From positions 1-10,185 of the forward strand of contig JAWXCM010000162.1 of NCBI GenBank assembly GCA_034408745.1: DNA of 10,185 nt, given 5' to 3'. The translations under genes were made by a program, and so were the position numbers. This DNA comes from JAWXCM01 sp034408745. GTDB taxonomy: Bacteria; Acidobacteriota; Terriglobia; Bryobacterales; Bryobacteraceae. A model generated the notes under the pieces. The model was not told the DNA's origin. It ran no database searches and saw nothing but the letters and a program-made list of their open reading frames with translations. Positions 6,170 through 10,185 of the stretch are shown here, piece after piece; the first letter of the stretch is position 1, and each line of letters opens with the position of its first letter.

Positions 6170-6538
6170 TTAGACGCCCCGTCCGGAATCGCCGAGCGCT
6201 TCCGCGGCATCGGATTCGCCGCCGCCACGCGCCTGGGAAAGGGCTTCGCGATAGGCCTGACGGCCCGCGTCGAGAGCGGAGTTCAGCGTCTCTTTCTGGC
6301 TCTTGACTATGTCGCGGCCACGGTCCACGAGACCGGTCGCATTGTCGCGCAGTTCTTCGCTGCGGCGGCGGACAAAATCGCCGCTCTCAACGGCCTTGCT
6401 ACGGATTTTGCCACGGGTCTCGCTGCCGGACTGCGGGGCAAAGACGATCCCTGCCGCCACGCCGATTCCGAGGCCCAGAAAGAAGTAAGACAAACCCTTT
6501 GTATCGTCCACAATGTTCTCCTTCGCAGTAACTGCCAT
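6170..6538 (-). CDS. YtxH domain-containing protein
   Basis: A 122-residue protein with a Gly-rich hydrophobic helix (about 16-34), then APQSGSETRGKI (35-46). The glycine-rich helix followed by AP-x-SG-x-x-TR is the signature of YtxH-type proteins, small membrane-associated proteins linked in Bacillus to general stress. The remainder (47-105) is a charged amphipathic helix rich in Arg, Glu and Ala. The tail (106-122) is Gly/Asp-rich and disordered. ATG 6538 opens the frame. No good ribosome-binding site is seen upstream. It is the first gene of a probable two-gene unit with the coiled-coil membrane protein and is divergent from recX. The exact function of the family is not known. Confidence 0.85.
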   Translation of the reverse strand: MAVTAKENIVDDTKGLSYFFLGLGIGVAAGIVFAPQSGSETRGKIRSKAVESGDFVRRRSEELRDNATGLVDRGRDIVKSQKETLNSALDAGRQAYREALSQARGGGESDAAEALGDSGRGV

Positions 6539-6549
6539 ACGCCGTTTTC

Positions 6550-6558
6550 AGCATAGCA
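6550..6558 (-). promoter_or_regulatory. Possible extended -10 box of the YtxH-like unit
   Basis: On the minus strand, 6558 to 6550 is TGCTATGCT, a TGn extended -10 like the one before the cold-shock gene. No -35 is recognisable. The predicted start would be only about five bases before ATG 6538, so the transcript would be nearly leaderless. That fits the lack of a ribosome-binding site, but the site is weakly supported. Confidence 0.2.
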
Positions 6559-6586
6559 GGGAGGGTGGAATAGCGCGAGAGGTAAG

Positions 6587-7135
6587 GTGGTAACGGACGG
6601 CAACGTGAACAAAGGCGTGGTTCGAAAACTGGCTCGCGAGCAACTGAAGCAGTATGGGCTGCGGCTGCTGGGCTCGCGAGCGCTTACCGAGGTTGAGGTT
6701 CGCACGAAGCTGACGCGGCGTGCCGAGGATGAGGCCGATGTCGGCGCGATTATCGAGGAGCTTCGCGGGTATGGGTTCCTGAATGACGAGCGGTTCGCGG
6801 AACATTTCGCGTCGGCGCGGCGGGACTCCGGTGTAGCGGGGAAGCAGCGCGTTTTGCGTGATCTGAGGGTGCGCCGGGTTGCGGGTCCGGTGGCTGAAGA
6901 GGCTGTGAAGGCGGCCTATGAAGACGCCGATGAAGTGGCGATGGTTCGGGCGTGGCTGGAGCGCAAAATGCGCAATGTGGACCTGGCAGAATATCTTTCC
7001 GAAGAAAAGCATCTGGCTTCGGTTTACCGGAAATTGCGTTATGCGGGATTTGCATCGAACGCGATTTTGCCGGTATTGCGGAAGTTCAGTTCGCGGGCGA
7101 ACGACCTGGAAGACTCCGATGAAGGTGAGCCCTGA
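6587..7135 (+). CDS. recX: RecX, regulator of RecA
   Basis: A 182-residue, largely helical cytoplasmic protein with the three tandem three-helix modules typical of RecX. Landmarks are LGSRALTEVEVRTKL (29-43, first module), GYGFLNDERFAEHFASAR (61-78, the most conserved RecX segment), RVLRDLRVRRV (88-98, second module), and a final YRKLRYAGF segment near 146-154. RecX binds the RecA filament and usually blocks its growth. recA is not in this window. The start is GTG 6587, with AGAGG at 6578-6582 as a rather close ribosome-binding site; GTG 6605 is another in-frame candidate. The size is within the normal range. The gene is divergent from the YtxH-like unit. Confidence 0.9.
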   Translation: MVTDGNVNKGVVRKLAREQLKQYGLRLLGSRALTEVEVRTKLTRRAEDEADVGAIIEELRGYGFLNDERFAEHFASARRDSGVAGKQRVLRDLRVRRVAGPVAEEAVKAAYEDADEVAMVRAWLERKMRNVDLAEYLSEEKHLASVYRKLRYAGFASNAILPVLRKFSSRANDLEDSDEGEP

Positions 7136-7150
7136 CAGAATCACGGTGAG

Positions 7151-7543
7151 ATGCCCGGCACCAGCGATACAGTAACGCGTCTGCTGCACGACGTTCGCGA
7201 GGGGAATAAGGCCGCCATCGACCAGTTGATTCCGCTGGTGTACCCGGGACTGCACCGGCTGGCGGACGCGTATCTTCGAAAAGAGCGCACGGATCAATAC
7301 TCTTCAGCCCACCGCGTCTGATCGAAGCTATCGATTACAGCGGGGACAGCGCGTGGCAAATGGTGGCGCTGGACGATGCGCTGCATGAGCAGGAGAAGCA
7401 CGACGCGAACAAGTGCCGTCTGGTGGAGCTGAAGTTCTTTGGCGGGCTGACGGCGGAAGTGACGGGTCAGACGCGTGGCGCAGGCGTGGCTGTTGCGGGA
7501 GTTCGACCGGCGAGATTCTGTGGATAAATCGGCGGTGCATTAG
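7151..7543 (+). pseudogene. Broken ECF sigma factor
   Basis: Three pieces in two frames make up the remains of one gene. Piece 1 (7151-7321, 56 codons to a TGA) starts MPGTSDTVTRLLHDVREG and continues LIPLVYPGLHRLADAYLRKERTD, the region-2 start of acidobacterial ECF sigma factors. One extra A in the codons after RTD shifts the frame; removing it restores DHTLQPTA, as in intact relatives. Piece 2 (frame of 7330, to TAA 7527) keeps MVALDDALHEQEK and CRLVELKFFGGLTAE, the region-4 entry. Piece 3 (7472-7543) keeps RVAQAWLLREFDRRDS in the frame of piece 1. Most of region 2 and the DNA-binding helix-turn-helix of region 4 are deleted. It cannot make a working sigma factor. The start lies 15 bp after recX. 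The assignment is by recognition, and intact relatives should confirm it. Confidence 0.85.
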
Positions 7544-7545
7544 AG

Positions 7546-7565
7546 GGCCTGGGGGCCTGCCCCCC
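7546..7565. repeat. Half copy of the double-hairpin repeat
   Basis: Twenty bases are identical to 2986-3005 of the full element, covering most of the second hairpin and the C-run. The first hairpin is absent. It begins two bases after the TAG that ends the sigma-factor remnant. It may be a truncated copy or a separate single-hairpin form. Confidence 0.65.
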
Positions 7566-7569
7566 TTTT

Positions 7570-7830
7570 ATGTCTGATTTTGTCATTTTGCCTTCGGAGC
7601 GCGGCGCTTTCCTGGACAGTGCCTGTGCGGGCGATGCTGCCCTGCTTCGCGGGGTGGAATCGCCGCCGTCTGCTGGCCAGGCGCGCACGACGATTCGTTT
7701 CGCAAGCTGGTGGCTAAGACACAGAGAGGAGAATGTTGGTGAGGGGGCGTTGGAGCGTATACTGTGGCCTTCGGTGCGGACGCGGGCGCTGCTGGAGGCT
7801 GAGGGTGCGCAGGGCCGGCGGTTGACTTAG
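7570..7830 (+). pseudogene. Remnant of a serine/threonine kinase N-terminus
   Basis: An open frame of 86 codons. Its early part, LPSERGAFLDSACAGDAALL followed by RGVES, resembles the N-terminal segment of acidobacterial serine/threonine kinases (typically E-R-x-AFLD-x-AC-GD-x-LR-x-EVESLL). In such genomes the kinase gene usually follows an ECF sigma gene, as here. The expected helix start is missing, LL after VES has become PP, and the Gly-rich ATP-binding loop and the whole kinase domain are absent. The last 50 codons (from GQARTTIR) match nothing I know. No ribosome-binding site precedes the ATG, which directly follows a C/T run. I regard it as untranslated debris. A short functional protein is possible but unlikely. 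Confidence 0.5.
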
Positions 7831-7850
7831 CTAAGCAGGCGGGCTAGCAT
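7822..7850 (+). promoter_or_regulatory. Probable sigma-70 promoter of the toxin-antitoxin pair
   Basis: TTGACT at 7822-7827 (5 of 6 matches to the -35 consensus), a 17-bp spacer, then TAGCAT at 7845-7850 (4 of 6 to the -10). This is the best promoter in the window. Transcription would start near 7857, at the ribosome-binding site, giving a very short leader. Confidence 0.55.
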
Positions 7851-7853
7851 ATG
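7826..7853. promoter_or_regulatory. Candidate operator palindromes
   Basis: Three perfect palindromes lie across the promoter: CTTAGCTAAG (7826-7835), GCTAGC (7843-7848) and CATATG (7848-7853). The first two share the core TAGCTA/CTAGC. Antitoxins of the Phd/YefM type repress their own operon by binding palindromes over the promoter, so these are good operator candidates. Binding is inferred. Confidence 0.4.
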
Positions 7854-7856
7854 AAT

Positions 7857-7863
7857 GGAGGAG
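7857..7863 (+). promoter_or_regulatory. Strong ribosome-binding site of the antitoxin
   Basis: GGAGGAG stands 4-6 bases before GTG 7868 and sets that codon as the start. It is the strongest Shine-Dalgarno match in the window, which suits an antitoxin that must be made in excess. Confidence 0.75.
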
Positions 7864-7867
7864 TTCC

Positions 7868-8116
7868 GTGGCGCAGTTTAACGTGCATGAGGCCAAGTCG
7901 AATTTGTCGCAGCTTCTGGAGATGGTGGAGCGGGGGGAGGAAGTGACGATTGCGCGCAACGGAATGCCTGTGGCGAGGATGATATCGGTACAGCCCCCGA
8001 AGAGCATACTCGGGATCGGAATCGGGGACTCGAATTACCTGGGCACCGGCAAGTCCGACGACGAGATTATGGCTCCCCTTTCGGCGGCAGAGATCGCGTT
8101 GTGGGAAGGAGAGTAA
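7868..8116 (+). CDS. Type II antitoxin, Phd/YefM family
   Basis: An 82-residue protein. The N-terminal half has the Phd fold pattern: FNVHEAKSNLSQLLEMVERG (4-23), then EEVTIARNGMPVARMI (24-39), a dimeric DNA-binding domain. The C-terminal part (64-82, DDEIMAPLSAAEIALWEGE) is the short helical tail that wraps the toxin in this family. It should neutralise the PIN-domain toxin encoded next and repress the operon. The start is GTG 7868, fixed by GGAGGAG just upstream. The stop TAA (8114-8116) lies inside the toxin frame, so the two genes overlap by 16 bases if the toxin starts at 8101. It has its own promoter and palindromes. Confidence 0.92.
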   Translation: MAQFNVHEAKSNLSQLLEMVERGEEVTIARNGMPVARMISVQPPKSILGIGIGDSNYLGTGKSDDEIMAPLSAAEIALWEGE

Positions 8117-8502
8117 GGCTGCATCTGTTCGACACGCACACGCTGCTGTGGTCCTTTCACGACCCTTCCAGGCTATCACCTCTGGCGGTTCGGATTGTGA
8201 AGAAAGGCGACTTTCTGGTGAGTCCCGCGAACCTGTGGGAGATGATCCTGAAGATGGGCAGGCCTGGAGCTGTCGTTAAGAATGCGGGAGCGTGGTGGCG
8301 ACAGTATGTCGAGCAACAGAACGTACGAGTGTTGCCAATAACTACCGATGCGGTGATGCGCGTGCAGTATCTGCCTCCCATCCATCACGATCCGTTCGAC
8401 CGCATCCTCATTGCACAGGCTGCTGCGGCGAATATTCCGCTTGTGACTGCAGATGCTGCGATTCTTCGGTACAGCCCGAGCCACGTTACTGCGGTGTGGT
8501 GA
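8101..8502 (+). CDS. vapC: PIN-domain toxin, VapC-like ribonuclease
   Basis: A 133-residue PIN-domain protein, normal for VapC-type toxins, which are magnesium-dependent RNases cutting tRNA, rRNA or other RNA. Acidic active-site positions are present: Asp11 in DTHTLLW, Glu47 in SPANLWE, Asp97 and Asp100 in HHDPFDR, and Asp118 in TAD. The start is unclear. GTG 8101 is the only ordinary start before the DTH motif but has a weak ribosome-binding site. Family members usually begin about where this frame has GTA (8113), and AAGGAG (8106-8111) points at CTG 8119. The antitoxin stop overlaps this region, so translation is probably coupled. The last 17 bases overlap the 3' end of the convergent Nudix gene. 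Confidence 0.9.
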   Translation: MGRRVRLHLFDTHTLLWSFHDPSRLSPLAVRIVKKGDFLVSPANLWEMILKMGRPGAVVKNAGAWWRQYVEQQNVRVLPITTDAVMRVQYLPPIHHDPFDRILIAQAAAANIPLVTADAAILRYSPSHVTAVW

Positions 8503-8920
8503 GCGGCGCTGGCGGGTTGAGGATGCCTCTTTGCAGCAGGTCGGGGAGGATTTTGTTGCGCAGGGTGGCGGAGAGCTGGCTGGGGTCGTCGGTGGGGGCG
8601 AACCAGATTAGTTCGGCTATTTCGGCGTGGGGGGCGGGTTCGGACGACAGGTCGCCCTGGTAGAGACGGACTTCGACTGTTCGGTGCTCGGCTCCGGCGG
8701 CTACGTCTCGGTAGGTGCCGGTGTAGGTGATGTTCTGGATTTCGAGGGTCGGGCCGAGTTCTTCGGCTACTTCACGGCGGAGGCAGGCTTCGTCGGATTC
8801 ACCGGGGTCGAGCTTGCCTCCGGGGACGATTAGCAGGCTGGTGTCGCGGCTCTTGCGGCACAGGAGCATGCGGTTGTCCCTTATGACCAGGAGTCCGGCT
8901 TTGACGATGTCGGTGCTCAT
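8486..8920 (-). CDS. Nudix hydrolase
   Basis: A 144-residue cytosolic protein with a complete Nudix box: G35-x5-E41-x7-R49-E50-V-x-E53-E54-x-G56. This motif binds magnesium and hydrolyses nucleoside diphosphates linked to another moiety. The N-terminal strands (KAGLLVIRDNRMLLCRKS) and the IVPGGK entry to the box resemble MutT/ADP-ribose-type housecleaning enzymes. The substrate cannot be read from the sequence. ATG 8920 overlaps the TGA of the upstream U32 gene in an ATGA (8917-8920), so the two are co-transcribed and translation is likely coupled. The 3' end overlaps the toxin gene tail to tail by 17 bases, and the Pro/Thr-rich C-terminal tail (PPAPLTTPQ) is encoded partly in that overlap. 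Confidence 0.93.
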   Translation of the reverse strand: MSTDIVKAGLLVIRDNRMLLCRKSRDTSLLIVPGGKLDPGESDEACLRREVAEELGPTLEIQNITYTGTYRDVAAGAEHRTVEVRLYQGDLSSEPAPHAEIAELIWFAPTDDPSQLSATLRNKILPDLLQRGILNPPAPLTTPQ

Positions 8921-10185
8921 TGCAGGATGGGGAGCTGCTGGTAGTTCTGCGGGACGAAGAGGCTGCCTTCTGTCGTCCCCTGCGGGGCTGCGCGGCGGAG
9001 CTCTCTGGCGAGCTGGTCACTGGTGATTCGTCCTGCCAGCCGGCTGGTGAAGGCTTCTATGACTGCCTTCGTCTGGGCCTGGGTTTCGTGGGCGAATTCT
9101 ACGCGGTAGTGCTCGATTCCGGCGGCGAGCCAGGTGTCGAGGTGGGCGCTGGCTTCCTGGGCTTCGGCTCCGAAGACGGTGTTGCGGCAGCCTATGTCGG
9201 CGATGACGGGGTGTGCCCTGCCCTGCTGGTCCTTCAGAGCTACCTGGTGGGTTTCGCAGGGGCGGCCGCAGTCTTTGTATGTCGTCCCGGTGGAGAGGAA
9301 ACGGCAGAAGACGCAGTGCTCGGTGTGAAAGACGGGCAGGTGGCCGTAGGCGATTACTTCCAGCTTGTCGGCGGGGAATTCGGCGGCGAGGGTTGCGATC
9401 TGGGCGGCGTTTAGGTCGTGGGTGGGCGTGATGCGGTCGAGGCCCATGTCGAGGAAGACTTTTGTGGTCAGGGCGTTGGCGGCGTTTAGGCTGAAGTCTC
9501 CGGTTAGGGGATGGTGGGGCTGGTTGCTTAGGGTTTCCAGCATGCCGTTGGACCTTACCAGCAGGGGGGCGTCGAGGCGCTGCAGGAATTCGAGGATTCG
9601 CTCTTCGCCTGGCTTCAGGATTTTTGGGGTGGCTACTCTTACGTGGATGCCGGTGGATTTTATGCGGTCTACGGAGGGTTTCAGGCCGTAGAGGTCGAGG
9701 TAGTCGAGGGTGATGCTGGCGGGGTTTGCTTCTATGGCGGCTTCGAGTTGGGGTGGGGTGCGGACTAGTACGTGTAGCTGGGGGTTTTTGGCGGGTCTGG
9801 GGACCCGCCGCAGGCCTGGGGGCCTGCCCCCCATTTCTTCCACGACGGTGGGTGGTTTTAGAACCGGTTGGGATTGGGCTTCGGTTAGGGCTTTGGTGGC
9901 TTCGCGCCTTATTGTGTTTAGGAGTTTGGCTGGGGCGAAGGGTTGGCCTTCGATTTTCAGGGTCAGGGTGGCTAGTTCGTACGACGTGTTGCCCAGGCGG
10001 CCTAACTGGTCTCGGAGGAGTGCCTCGTCCAGTGGACGGTTCTGGGCGGTCCCCAGGGGCTCCTGTGAGGCTACTTCTACGGAGACCGCGCCGACTTTCC
10101 ACCTGGTGCTCAGGGGGTGGCCTTCACGGGCTGTCACCGAAATATGCACTTGCTGGCGGCGGAGGGGGCTCGCGGGGTTGAGGTA
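8917..10185 (-). CDS. U32 peptidase-family protein with DUF3656-like region, 5' end outside window
   Basis: The last 422 residues of a larger protein. The frame stays open through the right edge, so the GTG at 10149 is not the true start. Residues 1 to about 100 look like a DUF3656-type collagenase-like domain. A Pro-rich linker (about 105-135) follows, then a U32-type alpha/beta barrel half with repeated V-P-x-I/L and SNG-type strands. The conserved Cys cluster is Cys291-x2-Cys294-x11-Cys306-x3-Cys310, with Cys333 in ADIGC after it. Related U32 proteins (RlhA, TrhP, UbiU/UbiV) hydroxylate RNA or ubiquinone precursors and several carry an iron-sulfur cluster. That chemistry is more likely here than proteolysis, but is inferred. 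The linker contains a 45-bp palindromic repeat in frame (residues 118-133). It is followed by a Nudix gene in an ATGA overlap. Confidence 0.9.
   Translation of the reverse strand, partial: YLNPASPLRRQQVHISVTAREGHPLSTRWKVGAVSVEVASQEPLGTAQNRPLDEALLRDQLGRLGNTSYELATLTLKIEGQPFAPAKLLNTIRREATKALTEAQSQPVLKPPTVVEEMGGRPPGLRRVPRPAKNPQLHVLVRTPPQLEAAIEANPASITLDYLDLYGLKPSVDRIKSTGIHVRVATPKILKPGEERILEFLQRLDAPLLVRSNGMLETLSNQPHHPLTGDFSLNAANALTTKVFLDMGLDRITPTHDLNAAQIATLAAEFPADKLEVIAYGHLPVFHTEHCVFCRFLSTGTTYKDCGRPCETHQVALKDQQGRAHPVIADIGCRNTVFGAEAQEASAHLDTWLAAGIEHYRVEFAHETQAQTKAVIEAFTSRLAGRITSDQLARELRRAAPQGTTEGSLFVPQNYQQLPILQ
9789..9833. repeat. 45-bp double-hairpin repeat, copy 2 (inside the U32 gene)
   Basis: Identical base for base to 2962-3006: an 8-bp stem and a 7-bp stem, both with TGGG loops. 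The flanking bases differ between the two copies, so the match ends exactly at these limits. On the minus strand it supplies codons for GGRPPGLRRVPRPA and parts of the two flanking codons, in frame with the U32 protein. It sits in a Pro-rich stretch between two domains, where extra residues would do little harm. Confidence 0.9.

Noticed and set aside
7467..7688. 73-codon minus-strand frame across the decay zone
   Set aside because: It crosses the half repeat and two pseudogene remnants on the opposite strand and shows no domain or ribosome-binding site.
9017..10102. 361-codon minus-strand frame rich in Arg and Pro
   Set aside because: A shifted-frame shadow of the U32-family gene; the true frame has the conserved Cys cluster and ordinary composition.

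Overview
The window looks like chromosomal DNA from a GC-rich bacterium, most likely an acidobacterium of the Solibacter/Bryobacter type. This is an inference. It rests on the remains of a sigma factor and kinase pair of a style common in that phylum, a small secreted protein with an acidobacteria-like Gly-Thr-Trp start, a Lys/Ala-rich histone-like protein, and frequent GTG starts. No rRNA, tRNA, CRISPR array or insertion sequence with a transposase is visible.

Layout: (1) 22-1815, minus: an Uup-type ABC-F ATPase. (2) 1941-2949, plus: a cold-shock protein and a four-helix membrane protein. (3) 3014-3805, minus: a class II aldolase, convergent with the membrane protein, with a 45-bp double-hairpin repeat between them. 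(4) 3845-4693, plus: a rhomboid protease with an N-terminal zinc ribbon. (5) 4729-6538, minus: a histone H1-like repeat protein, a small secreted protein, and a two-gene unit of a YtxH-type protein and a coiled-coil membrane protein that ends at a strong hairpin. (6) 6587-7135, plus: RecX. (7) 7136-7867: a decay zone with a shattered ECF sigma factor, a half copy of the repeat and a kinase N-terminal remnant. (8) 7868-8502, plus: a Phd-type antitoxin and PIN-domain toxin with their own promoter and palindromes. (9) 8486-10185, minus: a Nudix hydrolase translationally coupled to a large U32 peptidase-family gene that runs off the right edge.

The most unusual thing is the 45-bp repeat. It is two adjacent perfect hairpins (8 bp and 7 bp), each with a TGGG loop. 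One copy lies between convergent genes. An identical second copy lies in frame inside the U32 gene, where it adds 15 residues' worth of codons in an interdomain linker. The element has no stop codon in any of the six frames and its length is a multiple of three, so it can enter a gene without breaking it. A third, half-length copy lies 2 bp after the stop of the sigma-factor pseudogene. This suggests a dispersed palindromic element comparable in behaviour to REP/BIME elements or Rickettsia palindromic elements.

The genes do not form one pathway. They are mostly housekeeping or envelope functions (ribosome-associated ATPase, cold shock, RecX, rhomboid, YtxH-type stress protein, U32/Nudix). The accessory material (pseudogenes, repeat, toxin-antitoxin) is concentrated between 7136 and 8502.
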